Shown: positions 1 to 7,673 of the stretch, piece by piece
Layout of the letters: each line of letters begins with the position of its first letter
Numbering within the stretch: the first letter of the stretch is position 1
DNA from: Clostridiales bacterium UBA1701
GTDB lineage: Bacteria > Bacillota > Clostridia > Oscillospirales > Oscillospiraceae
Reading direction: 5' to 3'
Assembly (NCBI GenBank): GCA_002320035.1
Contig: DCJL01000029.1
Coordinates: forward strand, 1 to 44,721
DNA: 44,721 nt
Program-made: the position numbers and the translations under genes
The notes under the pieces: generated by a model
Database searches by the model: none
What the model was told of the DNA's origin: nothing
What the model saw: the letters and a program-made list of their open reading frames with translations, nothing else

Positions 1-84
1 ATCCGCCATTATTTTGCCGTTCTCGTCCAGTATTACCGCCTTCGTATAGGTTGAGCCTACGTCGCAGCCGCCAAAGTACTTCAT
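1..84 (-). CDS. BadF/BadG/HgdC-type ATPase activator, N-terminal fragment (cut by window edge)
   Basis: Only the first 28 residues lie in the window. They read MKYFGGCDVGSTYTKAVILD and then continue off the edge. The G-C-D-V-G-S-T-Y-T-K pattern is the phosphate-1 loop of the ASKHA fold as found in activators of 2-hydroxyacyl-CoA dehydratases (HgdC) and in BcrA/BcrD/BadF/BadG. These homodimeric [4Fe-4S] ATPases push one electron at very low potential into the dehydratase. A GGAGG ribosome site lies about 11 bases before the ATG. The gene follows the small membrane protein by 33 bases and closes the visible part of the dehydratase-type operon. The iron-sulfur cysteines are outside the window, so HgdC-like versus BcrA/D-like cannot be decided. 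Confidence 0.85.
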   Translation of the reverse strand, partial: MKYFGGCDVGSTYTKAVILDENGKIMAD

Positions 85-117
85 TTGTATTTGCGCCTCC
101 ATTTATATGTTTTATTT

Positions 118-354
118 TTAATACTCGTAGGAAGGGAACTTGTCCATGTCGTAGGGGCTCTTGAGGGTGTCTTTGCGCTCCATATTGTCGTAATGCTTCT
201 TCAGGAAAGGCTCGACCACGTTAAAGAGCAGCTTGCCGTCCAGGTCGAAGAAGAACACCGCGAACAGAGCCGCGTTTGCCAGAACAAGCCCGGCAAAAAG
301 CTTTGCGATGAAGCCCCTGAGCCTGCGCCCGCTTTTGCATTTGCATTTTTTCAT
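118..354 (-). CDS. Small single-pass membrane protein of the dehydratase-type operon (paralogue of 26669..26851)
   Basis: A 78-residue protein of no family I recognise. It starts with a Lys/Arg/Cys-rich stretch (residues 1-13), followed by one hydrophobic segment (about 15-36) and a polar tail. The tail has VVEPFLKKHYD at residues 46-56, which matches VVRPFLNKHYD in the 60-residue protein encoded at the same place in the second dehydratase-type operon. The positive N-terminus suggests the tail lies outside the membrane, although the topology is only a guess. It sits 15 bases after the alpha-subunit gene and 33 before the activator gene, so it is almost certainly co-transcribed. Conservation of both position and motif argues that it is a real gene with a role tied to the complex, for example as a membrane anchor or assembly factor. 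Confidence 0.8.
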   Translation of the reverse strand: MKKCKCKSGRRLRGFIAKLFAGLVLANAALFAVFFFDLDGKLLFNVVEPFLKKHYDNMERKDTLKSPYDMDKFPSYEY

Positions 355-369
355 GTTCTATCCTCCTGT

Positions 370-1980
370 TTACCAGCCCATGGAGTCGTCGAAATCCAGC
401 AAAGTGGGATCCAGCGGCTCCTCGTGCATGACGGTGGTCATATAGTCGTTGACGATGCGGCGGATCTCCGCCCGGGAAACGGTGCGGCTGTCGGGCAGGG
501 CATGGGGCATCCAGATGGCGTGGACATTTCTCTCTCTGAACTCGTCCTCAAACAGGCCGTGCACACCCTGCATCCCCTTGCACTGGAGCTGGTCGTACAT
601 CATCACAAAGTCGCAGTTGAACTTCTCCATGTTCTCCCAGAGCTCAAAGATATGGTGCATCCCGCCCACGGCCATGCGGCGCATGGGGGCCCACATGTGG
701 TAGGTCGCCATGTCGTCCAGGCAGTGGTCATAGGTATCGGTGCGGATGGTCATGTCAAACATGAGCGAGTCCATGTTGATTATGACGTTCAAGCCCCAGC
801 AGTTGTAGGCCCAGGTACACCAGTTGGAATAATACAGCGGGGCGCAGGACCAGGCGATGACCCGATGGCGGGTCTTGGGGAAGGAGTTGATCTTTTTGGC
901 GACGCATCTGTCCATGATCTTGCGGACCTTGGCATCCACATCGTGCCAGATCTGCCGGTCGCCGTCCTGGGAGTAGTAAATGCGGTAGAGGGCCTGGGCG
1001 ACGCCGTTTATGGGATAGTAGTTGGTCTTGGCGGCCACTTCCCATTTTTCCCGCTCAAATTCCTGGAGCTGGTTCTGCCGCTCCAGCTTGTAGACAAGCT
1101 GATCCCAGTTGAAGGGGACGCCGGTCTGCTCCTCAATGAAGCGCCAGCACTCCTCTATCTCCCGGCGGCAGTGCTGATGGACCAGGGGATCGTCAAACTG
1201 CATGGGCTGGGGCATGGCAAAAAGGGGCTTGTCCAGGAACCAGTCCTGCAGGATGGAGGTGGCCACAGAGCCGTCGCAGGCCTCGTTGGAGGTGACGACG
1301 AAGGGGGCATAGTCGGGGATATCGTCCAGCACAAAGAGGCCGGACTCCGCCTGGCACATGGGGCAGGGATCGCCCGGCAGGCCGATGGACTGAACGGCGT
1401 CAATGTAGTTGTGGACCGTGTGGGAATTGACATGGCAGGTGACAAAATAGGGAATCATCTCCATGGCCACGTTGTCAAACTTATCCGACCAGGGGTAGAA
1501 CACGCCGCCCCATACCGTCTCGTTGTGGGCCATGGTGTGGTGCCAGAGTTTGTTGTGCTCACCGCCGTGGAGATTGGCGTCGGCGGCAAACATACGCTGG
1601 AACTGGCGGATCGTCTCGCAGACCATGCCCCGGTAATGCCAGGCGGAGGCCCTCATGCCTTCGCCGCGCATGCCTTCCATGCCGCGGTCAAACCAGTGCA
1701 TAACCGTCAGATAGGTCTGACCGACCCAGCGGTATCTCCACACGCCCTTGGCAAAGTTCACAATGCCGCCAAAACGGGCCACATCGATGACCATGTGGAA
1801 ATAGTTATAGAGCCAGATATTATAGAAATAATCCAGTGTGTCCTTCAGCCCGCGCCACTCGCGGTGCTTATACAGGCCGGTTTTATCAATATACAGATCG
1901 CCCAGCCTGCGCTCCTCATGGGGCTTGCCGTAGAGGAAATCCCTCTTGAGCTTTTTGAAGTCGATGTTCTTCTTCGCCAT
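370..1980 (-). CDS. 2-hydroxyacyl-CoA dehydratase-family alpha-type (HgdA-like) subunit, long form
   Basis: A 536-residue member of the HGD-D/FldB-FldC/BcrB family. HgdA and its relatives are usually near 430-480 residues. The extra length is N-terminal: about 200 residues precede the first cluster motif, CPMC (C206, C209), which is followed by C235. A late cysteine at C467 lies in QCKGMQG, followed by PDSRTVSR, matching the family's CK..G and D.R..S signature. These cysteines are candidates for the [4Fe-4S] ligands. The N-terminal block HREWRGLKDT and the C-terminal EEPLDPT..DFDDS are shared with the paralogue at 26871..28478. The ATG is preceded by GGAGGG and lies one base after the beta-subunit stop, which indicates translational coupling. 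The substrate is unknown; benzoyl-CoA-reductase-like or dehydratase activity are both possible. Confidence 0.85.
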   Translation of the reverse strand: MAKKNIDFKKLKRDFLYGKPHEERRLGDLYIDKTGLYKHREWRGLKDTLDYFYNIWLYNYFHMVIDVARFGGIVNFAKGVWRYRWVGQTYLTVMHWFDRGMEGMRGEGMRASAWHYRGMVCETIRQFQRMFAADANLHGGEHNKLWHHTMAHNETVWGGVFYPWSDKFDNVAMEMIPYFVTCHVNSHTVHNYIDAVQSIGLPGDPCPMCQAESGLFVLDDIPDYAPFVVTSNEACDGSVATSILQDWFLDKPLFAMPQPMQFDDPLVHQHCRREIEECWRFIEEQTGVPFNWDQLVYKLERQNQLQEFEREKWEVAAKTNYYPINGVAQALYRIYYSQDGDRQIWHDVDAKVRKIMDRCVAKKINSFPKTRHRVIAWSCAPLYYSNWCTWAYNCWGLNVIINMDSLMFDMTIRTDTYDHCLDDMATYHMWAPMRRMAVGGMHHIFELWENMEKFNCDFVMMYDQLQCKGMQGVHGLFEDEFRERNVHAIWMPHALPDSRTVSRAEIRRIVNDYMTTVMHEEPLDPTLLDFDDSMGW

Positions 1981-1981
1981 A

Positions 1982-3193
1982 TCACTTGCCCTCCTGGATC
2001 TTCTTGATCTCAACACTTTCCACAAAAGCCTGGAAGCGTGTGCGCAGCTGGCCGGAGGCGGAGTTTATGTATTCTTTTTCAATGGAGCAGACGGGGATGC
2101 CAAAGTCGCGCTTCATCACGACCGTGTCGATAACCCTCTCATAGCTCCAGTACTCGCAGAACTTGTTGGAAGCCATGATAAGGCCGTCGGCGTTGTAGTC
2201 CCGCACAAGATCCGCCAGGCGCTGCTTTCTGGCCCGCATCTCGTCCTGGGGCATGAAGCGGGGACAGTTGCTGGTGTCCAGATAGTGCCGGGCGATCGCG
2301 TCCAGCGGTTCCTGGCCCTCTTTCACCACGATGGGGATCCGGCTCTCCACGGCGCCGTAGCAATGCCTGTCCGCCACGACCTCCGCGCCGCAGCTCTCTA
2401 TGAGCTTTGTAAACTCCGGGTCGTCATTCTCTGAGCCGGCCAGGACCACCTTGCAGCGGAAGGGCCACCTGTCGTCGGGCTCCCGGGTCTTCATCTCTTC
2501 GGCAGTCTCCCGCAGATAGGGCAGGATCAGCTCCTTGGGACAGACCAGCGACACAAGCTGAATGATCTGGAATTCGTAGCCGGTGATGGTGGGCACATCA
2601 AGCTTGCGGTAGTCGCCAATCTCGTTTATCAGGCGGCAGACCTCGTTGTGCTGCCCGATGGCCTTCATCAGCGCCTCGTCGGAGACGTCTATGCCAAAAT
2701 GCTTCTGCAGCTCGCCCAGCACATGATGGCGGAGCTGCTCCCTGTAATGCAGGTAGCTGTTTTCCGTCTTTTTGAATGGCACGTCGATAAATTCGCAGAA
2801 GAAATTGTCGTTTCGGATAACATCCATGTCCTTGACGGAATCAAGGTTTTTCTTCTTCAGGTGCTCCTGGAAACGGCAGGTGACAGTGCAGGTTTCCGTA
2901 GCCATCTGGGCATCGAGGAAGTTAAAGCCGCCTTCAAGGGCGCGCTCGAACAGGCTCCGGCCGTAGTGGCAGACGCGGGCAGACATATAATATGTCGCGA
3001 TGTCCGGCGAGGTGCAGCGCGGCGCTCTCAGTCTGACAGAGAAGCAGCCCGGCAGGTCGAGAAGCACTTCAGGCATGAAATAGCATGTGTAGCCAATGGC
3101 GTACTTGCCCTGGGACCGCGCCTTCTGGACAAGCTCGTTGTTGGCTTCCTGGAGCAGATTCTCAAAGTAGATAAGATGCTTGAGATCTTTCAC
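1982..3193 (-). CDS. 2-hydroxyacyl-CoA dehydratase-family beta-type (HgdB-like) subunit
   Basis: A 403-residue HgdB/BcrC-type protein. The family signature is clear: GYTCYFMPEVLL near residue 35, RLRAPRCTS near 54, candidate cluster cysteines C75 (RVCHYGRS), C102 (TETC) and C346 (KFCEYWSYE), and the closing GQLRTRFQAFVES. The length is normal for the family. The start is a GTG with a GGGGGG ribosome site six bases upstream, and the equivalent TTG start in the paralogue (28480..29667) gives the same N-terminus, KDLKHLIYFENLL. It is the first gene of the operon, driven by the promoter at 3291..3319. By family knowledge it pairs with the alpha-type subunit and is activated by an HgdC-type ATPase. 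The acyl-CoA substrate cannot be inferred. Confidence 0.88.
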   Translation of the reverse strand: MKDLKHLIYFENLLQEANNELVQKARSQGKYAIGYTCYFMPEVLLDLPGCFSVRLRAPRCTSPDIATYYMSARVCHYGRSLFERALEGGFNFLDAQMATETCTVTCRFQEHLKKKNLDSVKDMDVIRNDNFFCEFIDVPFKKTENSYLHYREQLRHHVLGELQKHFGIDVSDEALMKAIGQHNEVCRLINEIGDYRKLDVPTITGYEFQIIQLVSLVCPKELILPYLRETAEEMKTREPDDRWPFRCKVVLAGSENDDPEFTKLIESCGAEVVADRHCYGAVESRIPIVVKEGQEPLDAIARHYLDTSNCPRFMPQDEMRARKQRLADLVRDYNADGLIMASNKFCEYWSYERVIDTVVMKRDFGIPVCSIEKEYINSASGQLRTRFQAFVESVEIKKIQEGK

Positions 3194-3261
3194 AGATAAC
3201 CCCCCATATTTAATTTTTCAATTTGGCGAGGCCGCCGGGGCGCCGCCCGGCTTTCGCCGCA

Positions 3262-3276
3262 GGGCATAATATGCCC
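3262..3276. promoter_or_regulatory. Dyad in the leader of the first dehydratase-type operon
   Basis: GGGCATAATATGCCC is a dyad with seven-base arms around one central base. It lies about 15 bases downstream of the -10 box, where a repressor could block transcription. It could equally be a small leader hairpin. No regulator can be assigned. Confidence 0.35.
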
Positions 3277-3290
3277 ACTCTCACACCCCT

Positions 3291-3319
3291 ATTTTAGCAA
3301 AGCGTCATATAATTGTCAA
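3291..3319 (-). promoter_or_regulatory. Sigma-A-type promoter of the first dehydratase-type operon
   Basis: Read on the minus strand, a perfect TTGACA -35 box and a TAAAAT -10 box are separated by 17 bases. The predicted start lies about 90 bases before the GTG of the HgdB-like gene, leaving a G+C-rich leader with the dyad at 3262..3276. Confidence 0.75.
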
Positions 3320-3393
3320 TTGAATTTTGGGCATTTTTGACGAAAAGTGTCTCATAAATTTATGTATTTCTTATACATATTGGATAGTTTTGT

Positions 3394-4551
3394 CTAAACA
3401 TTGAGCGTATCCATGAATCTTTGTATCTTTTCCCTGGACGCCGCGGCCCGGCCCTGTATCATTTCAGGGCTGCCGCCGCCTCTGCCGTCTATGCCGGCGT
3501 TTATCTTTTTCGCCGCCGCGCGCAGGTCTGCATGCCGGCTTCCGATGATGTAGCGGTAGCCCCCGGCCCCGTCTCCGGAGAAGGCGGCGGCAAGACCGGA
3601 GCACCTCTCCGCCAGCATGTTTACAAGCTCCCGCAGGGCGATCTCGTCCAGAACGGAATCAAAAACACAGATATTTCCCTGCCGGGGCGCAAAGCCCGCC
3701 GCCTGAAGCCGGGCGCAGGCCATCCCAAGCTCTGCCGCGCGGGCCTTGAGCCTGGACTGTTCCTTCAGGAGCCGCTCCACCGCTGGCGCCGCTTCGTCCC
3801 TTTTGGCGCTTAAAAGGGCGGAGACGGCCGCCGCGCTCTCCTGGCGGCGGCGGAAAATGTCCAGCGCGTCCATCCCGCAGGCAAGGCTAATCCTCAGTCC
3901 GCCCCGGTGCCTTTCGGCCTCCAGGAGCTTTATCATGCCGATCTCCCCGGTGCGTTTCACGTGGGGCGCGCAGCAGGCGCAGCGGTCAACGCCAGAGATC
4001 TCCACAATGCGTACATTTTCCCGCAGCGCCAGCTTGCTGCGGTATTCCAGAGACGCAAGTTCCCCGGGTTCCGGGAACCAGGCCCGTACCTCAAGATTAT
4101 CACGGACGGCCTCGTTGGCAAGCGTTTCGATCTGCTCAAGCTGCATTCGGCTCAGTTCCCCGTCAAAATCTATGGTCATGCACTCTTCGCCCATATGAAA
4201 GCCTACGTTGTTCAGGCCAAAGAGTCTGTGGGTCACGCCGGAGACCACATGCTCCCCGGAGTGGTTCTGCATGCGGCGGCGGCGCTGCTCCCAGTCAAGG
4301 GCACAAGCAAGCTCCGCGCCCGGCGCAAGAGCCCGGTCGGTATAGTGCAGAATCTCTCCGTCCCGTTCCTGAACGTCCAGCACCCGGGCGCAGCCTATGC
4401 GCCCGGTGTCCGCCGCCTGCCCGCCGCCCTCGGGGAAAAAAGCGGTCTTGTCCAGCGTCACGGCCCAGCCCTCCCTGCAGGTCGCGCAGCTTTTCACAAG
4501 GGCCTTAAATTCATGGATGTGGCTGTCTGTATAGTATAATTTTTCGGTCAT
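3394..4551 (-). CDS. Alanyl-tRNA editing protein, AlaX long form with DHHA1 domain
   Basis: A 385-residue stand-alone editing protein that hydrolyses mischarged Ser- or Gly-tRNA(Ala) in the cytoplasm. The N-terminal part (about 1-85) resembles the second-additional/thiol-ligase core, with the loop FFPEGGGQAADTG. The zinc motifs of the editing site are complete: HSGEH at 97-101 and CCAPH at 193-197. The C-terminal half contains a helical region and a DHHA1-like end (GGGSPEMIQGRA). This is the long AlaX form. The ATG at 4551 is chosen over an in-frame start seven codons upstream because GGGGAGAAAAG precedes it. It has its own promoter and is not linked functionally to the dehydratase-type operon downstream. 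Confidence 0.9.
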   Translation of the reverse strand: MTEKLYYTDSHIHEFKALVKSCATCREGWAVTLDKTAFFPEGGGQAADTGRIGCARVLDVQERDGEILHYTDRALAPGAELACALDWEQRRRRMQNHSGEHVVSGVTHRLFGLNNVGFHMGEECMTIDFDGELSRMQLEQIETLANEAVRDNLEVRAWFPEPGELASLEYRSKLALRENVRIVEISGVDRCACCAPHVKRTGEIGMIKLLEAERHRGGLRISLACGMDALDIFRRRQESAAAVSALLSAKRDEAAPAVERLLKEQSRLKARAAELGMACARLQAAGFAPRQGNICVFDSVLDEIALRELVNMLAERCSGLAAAFSGDGAGGYRYIIGSRHADLRAAAKKINAGIDGRGGGSPEMIQGRAAASREKIQRFMDTLNV

Positions 4552-4591
4552 CTTTTCTTCTCCCCGCCCCAATTGGGCTTTAATCGCTTAT

Positions 4592-4620
4592 AACATAACA
4601 TTTTTGGCTGCATACGGCAA
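4592..4620 (-). promoter_or_regulatory. Probable promoter of the alanyl-tRNA editing gene
   Basis: On the minus strand TTGCCG and TATGTT are spaced by 17 bases, about 40 bases before the ATG. It lies just beyond the terminator of the upstream nucleosidase-like gene. Confidence 0.5.
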
Positions 4621-4638
4621 GCACGCGCATATGGAAAA

Positions 4639-4665
4639 CGCCGCTCTGACGTACGCAAAGCGGCG
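4639..4665 (-). terminator. Intrinsic terminator after the serC-serA-nucleosidase operon
   Basis: On the minus strand a CGCCGCT...AGCGGCG stem is followed by TTTTCC, seven bases after the stop codon of the nucleosidase-like gene. Confidence 0.65.
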
Positions 4666-4671
4666 GATCCT

Positions 4672-5349
4672 TTACAGCTTTTCCATTATTTTCTCAGTGA
4701 TCTCCAGACAGATTTCGGAACTGCGCTGAAGCTCTTTGTAATACGCGTCCGCGCCGCCGTTTATACCGTCGGCCACGGTTTTGACGCAGAGGCAGGGGAT
4801 CTGATTTCTCCGGCAAGTCAGGGCGATCCCGGCGGCCTCCATCTCGCAGATCTCCGCGCCGAATTTCTCATGGAGCCGCTTCTTTGCCTCGCCGCTGCCG
4901 ATAAACTTGTCCGCTGAGGCGCAGGTCACCTTTCTCAGCCCCGGCTCGGCGGCCAGCGCCAGCGCCACAAGCGCCGGATCCAGGGGGATAAACTCGTCCT
5001 CATAGCCGGGATACTGGCCGGGCTTTACGGGATCAATGCCCGAGAGATCAAAATCATAGTGTACCAGTTTTTCAACCACGCAGGTCCTGGCCCCGGCCAT
5101 TTCCTCTGTAAGCCCCCCCACAACGCCGAAGTTCACAATAAGCTCCGCGCCGAAGCGGTCAATAAGCAGCTGGGCGGCAGCGGCGGCGGCAAGCTCGCCT
5201 ATGCCGGAGTTGAGCACATGGAGCGTACAGCCCGAAAGCGCATAGCGGGAGATCTGAAAGCCTCCGGCCAGTGTCTCCCCTGCGGGGCGGCCATAGCGCT
5301 TGCGGACGGAATCCATCTCCACGGCCACAATCATGCCGATATTTTTCAT
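4672..5349 (-). CDS. 5'-methylthioadenosine/S-adenosylhomocysteine nucleosidase-like protein
   Basis: A 225-residue protein of the PNP/UDP phosphorylase superfamily, the usual length for MTA/SAH nucleosidases. Visible landmarks are AVEMDSV near residue 11 (where MTAN has its catalytic Glu), NSGIGELAAA (nucleoside/phosphate loop), NFGVVGGL, and EMEAAGIA followed by KTVADG near the C-terminus, supplying the Glu of the ribose-binding motif and the catalytic Asp. It would cleave adenine from MTA or SAH in S-adenosylmethionine salvage. The Asp motif is VAD instead of the usual ISD, so specificity for another purine nucleoside is possible. It is the last gene of the serC-serA unit, 11 bases after serA. 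Confidence 0.75.
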   Translation of the reverse strand: MKNIGMIVAVEMDSVRKRYGRPAGETLAGGFQISRYALSGCTLHVLNSGIGELAAAAAAQLLIDRFGAELIVNFGVVGGLTEEMAGARTCVVEKLVHYDFDLSGIDPVKPGQYPGYEDEFIPLDPALVALALAAEPGLRKVTCASADKFIGSGEAKKRLHEKFGAEICEMEAAGIALTCRRNQIPCLCVKTVADGINGGADAYYKELQRSSEICLEITEKIMEKL

Positions 5350-5360
5350 GCCTTTTCTCC

Positions 5361-6524
5361 TTACAGCACCCGGACCCGGAGCACATCGCTCATGGCGCGG
5401 ATGCTTTCGGCGGTGTCCTCGCCTATTTCGGCGCCCAGATCCACAATGGTGCAGGCATAGCCGCCCCGGGGCTTGTTGATCATGTGCTCCACGTTTATAT
5501 CGAGGGCGCTTATAAAGTCCAGTATCCGGGTGATCATGCGTGGGACGTTCCTGTGGATAACGCAGAGCCGGCAGACGCCCATGCGGCTTAAGGATACATC
5601 GGGCAGGTTCACGGAATTTTTGATGTTGCCGTTGAGCAGATAGTCATAGAGCTCATTTGCGGCCATAAGGGCGCAGCGGTCCTCGCTCTCGGGCGTGCAG
5701 GCGCCCAGATGGGGCATGGCGATGACGTTGGGCGCTCTGAGGATGACCTTATTGGGAAAATCCGTCACATACTTGGCCACCCAACCGCAGTCCAGCGCCC
5801 GGGTCATGGCCTCGTCATCCACCACCTCGGCCCGGGATTCGTTGACGATGCGCACGCCCTTCTTCATTTTTGCCAGGGCTTCCCCGTCCAGCATATGGTG
5901 GGTCTGCTCGTTATAGGGGACGTTTATGCTTATGTAGTCGCAGTTTTCATAGATCTCGTCCACAGTCTCCGCCCGGATGACCTCCCGGGAGAGCCGCCAG
6001 GCCGCGTCCACAGACATGAAAGGGTCATAGCCGTAAACAACCATGCCCAGCTCCAGCGCGATATTGGCCACCAGCGCGCCCACCGCGCCCAGGCCCAGCA
6101 CGCCGAGGGTCTTGCCCATGAGTTCCGGCCCGGAGAAAGCGGACTTGCCCTTCTCCACCAGGGCGGGGATCCTGTCCCCCTCGGTGGCGATGGAGCGGAC
6201 CCAGTCGATGCTGCCCAGGATGTCCCGGGAGGCCATAATAAGGGAGCAGATCTCCTGCTCCTTCACTGCTTCGGCATTGGCCCCGGGGCTGTTGAACACC
6301 ACGATGCCCTGCTCGGCGCACTTTTCGACGGGGATATTGTTATAACCCGCGCCGGCCCTGGCGATGGCCAGAAGCTCCGGGCCAAAGTCATAGCGGTGCA
6401 GATCGGCGCTGCGCAGAAGCAGGCCCTGAGGCGCCTCCACATCCGGCCCCACAAGGCAACCCTTTTTCTCAAGAGGGCCGGTGCCGGCGGGGGAAATGGC
6501 GTTCATGGTCTTTATCCTAAACAT
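5361..6524 (-). CDS. serA: D-3-phosphoglycerate dehydrogenase, short ACT-domain form
   Basis: A 387-residue D-2-hydroxyacid dehydrogenase that makes 3-phosphohydroxypyruvate in the first step of serine synthesis. The NAD site GVLGLGAVGALVA lies mid-protein, the catalytic Arg is in NESRAEVVDD and the His in MPHLGACTPESED. The last ~75 residues form an ACT-like regulatory domain (MITRILDFISALDINVEH). The Glu normally seen in an EP motif between Arg and His is not obvious; the text there is VTDFPNK. I recall the same VTDFP text in other Firmicute SerA proteins of this length. The ATG overlaps the serC stop by eight bases, with GAGG upstream, indicating translational coupling. The pairing with serC fixes the function well. 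Confidence 0.9.
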   Translation of the reverse strand: MFRIKTMNAISPAGTGPLEKKGCLVGPDVEAPQGLLLRSADLHRYDFGPELLAIARAGAGYNNIPVEKCAEQGIVVFNSPGANAEAVKEQEICSLIMASRDILGSIDWVRSIATEGDRIPALVEKGKSAFSGPELMGKTLGVLGLGAVGALVANIALELGMVVYGYDPFMSVDAAWRLSREVIRAETVDEIYENCDYISINVPYNEQTHHMLDGEALAKMKKGVRIVNESRAEVVDDEAMTRALDCGWVAKYVTDFPNKVILRAPNVIAMPHLGACTPESEDRCALMAANELYDYLLNGNIKNSVNLPDVSLSRMGVCRLCVIHRNVPRMITRILDFISALDINVEHMINKPRGGYACTIVDLGAEIGEDTAESIRAMSDVLRVRVL

Positions 6525-7602
6525 GCTGTCTAACCTCGAATTCTTTCATGTAATCTATCAGCGCCGTGACGCCCTCCATGGGCATGGCATTGTACAGGGA
6601 GGCCCGCATGCCGCCGGCCACCTTGTGTCCCTTTAAATTCAGAAGTCCCCTCGCCGCAGCGCCGGAGACAAATTCCGCGTCCAGGGCGGCGTCCCCGGTG
6701 CGGAAGGTGATATTCATGTCGCTTCTGGAACCGGGCAGAGCATGGGGCTTGTAGAGGCGGCTGTTATCCAGCAGTTCATAAAGCCTGGCGGCCCGCTCCC
6801 GCTTTCTTTTTTCCATGCCGGAGACGCCCCCCCGGCTCTCCAGCCAGTCGAGGGTCAGGCCCAGCATGTAGATACACCAGCAGGGCGGGGTATTGAGCAT
6901 GGAATCGGCCTTGATGAGATTTTTATAGCTCATCACCTGGGGCGTATACGGAAGCTCCCGGCCGGCAAGGCTTTTCTCCAGGATCACAACCGTGAGCCCC
7001 GCCGGGGCCATGTTCTTCTGGGCGCCGGCAAAGATAAGACCGTATTTTGAAACGTCAACGGGCTTGGAGAGGATGTCCGAGGACATGTCGCACACCAGCG
7101 GAGCGGAAGTCTCGGGGACATACTGCCACTCGGTGCCGTATACGGTGTTGTTGGCACAGTAATAGAAATACCTCGCCCCGGCGCTGAGCCGAAGCTCGTC
7201 CTGGGCTGGGATCCTGTTGTGACCGGCAGCGGCGGAATCGCAGGCGATATGGACCGCGCCGTATTTCCTCGCTTCCTCGGCGGCCTTGCCGGAGAAGTTG
7301 CCGGTCACGGCGTAGTCCGCCCCGCCCCCGTCCATAAGGTTCATGGGGATGGCGGCAAACTGCAGCGTGGCCCCGCCCTGAAGGAAAAGGATCTCATGGC
7401 TCTCCGGTACGGAGAGCGCCTTTCTCAGTTTTTCCTTGGTGGAGCTGAAAATCTCCTGAAACATGGGGCTCCGGTGGCTCATCTCCATGACGGACATGCC
7501 GAAGGAACCGTAGTCCATAAGCTCTCTTCGGGCCCGCTCCAGCACGCTCTCCGGCATAACGGAAGGCCCGGCGGAGAAGTTGAATACATTCTCTCTTGAC
7601 AT
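6517..7602 (-). CDS. serC: Phosphoserine aminotransferase
   Basis: A 361-residue class V aminotransferase. The start MSRENVFNFSAGPSVMPE is typical of SerC, and the ATG is preceded by GGGGAG at eight bases, so the 17-codon upstream extension is rejected. Further marks are QGGATLQF (phosphate loop), CDMSSDILSKPVD, GAQKNMAPAG with the PLP lysine, and the C-terminal HKVAGGMRASLYNAM. It converts 3-phosphohydroxypyruvate and glutamate to phosphoserine. It is the first gene of the serC-serA-nucleosidase operon. No serB phosphatase is visible nearby. Confidence 0.95.
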   Translation of the reverse strand: MSRENVFNFSAGPSVMPESVLERARRELMDYGSFGMSVMEMSHRSPMFQEIFSSTKEKLRKALSVPESHEILFLQGGATLQFAAIPMNLMDGGGADYAVTGNFSGKAAEEARKYGAVHIACDSAAAGHNRIPAQDELRLSAGARYFYYCANNTVYGTEWQYVPETSAPLVCDMSSDILSKPVDVSKYGLIFAGAQKNMAPAGLTVVILEKSLAGRELPYTPQVMSYKNLIKADSMLNTPPCWCIYMLGLTLDWLESRGGVSGMEKRKRERAARLYELLDNSRLYKPHALPGSRSDMNITFRTGDAALDAEFVSGAAARGLLNLKGHKVAGGMRASLYNAMPMEGVTALIDYMKEFEVRQHV

Positions 7603-7644
7603 AGCGCTCACTCCCCGGCTCAAAAACTCTGTCTGTGAAAGCAG

Positions 7645-7673
7645 ATTATACATTATTCCAATGAAAAGGTCAA
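7645..7673 (-). promoter_or_regulatory. Promoter of serC-serA overlapping the mtaB stop codon
   Basis: On the minus strand TTGACC and TATAAT are spaced by 17 bases. The -35 box contains the TGA stop of mtaB. The predicted leader to the serC ATG is only about 35 bases, so there is no room for a riboswitch. Confidence 0.75.

Noticed and set aside
85..2007. A 640-codon open frame on the plus strand
   Set aside because: It lies antisense to the alpha and small-protein genes, has no ribosome site and encodes low-complexity His/Val/Gly-rich text. G+C-rich codon use on the real strand removes stop codons from this frame.
3194..3393. Possible riboswitch in the first dehydratase-type leader
   Set aside because: The leader is only about 90 bases, and its G+C-rich text shows no recognisable aptamer core.
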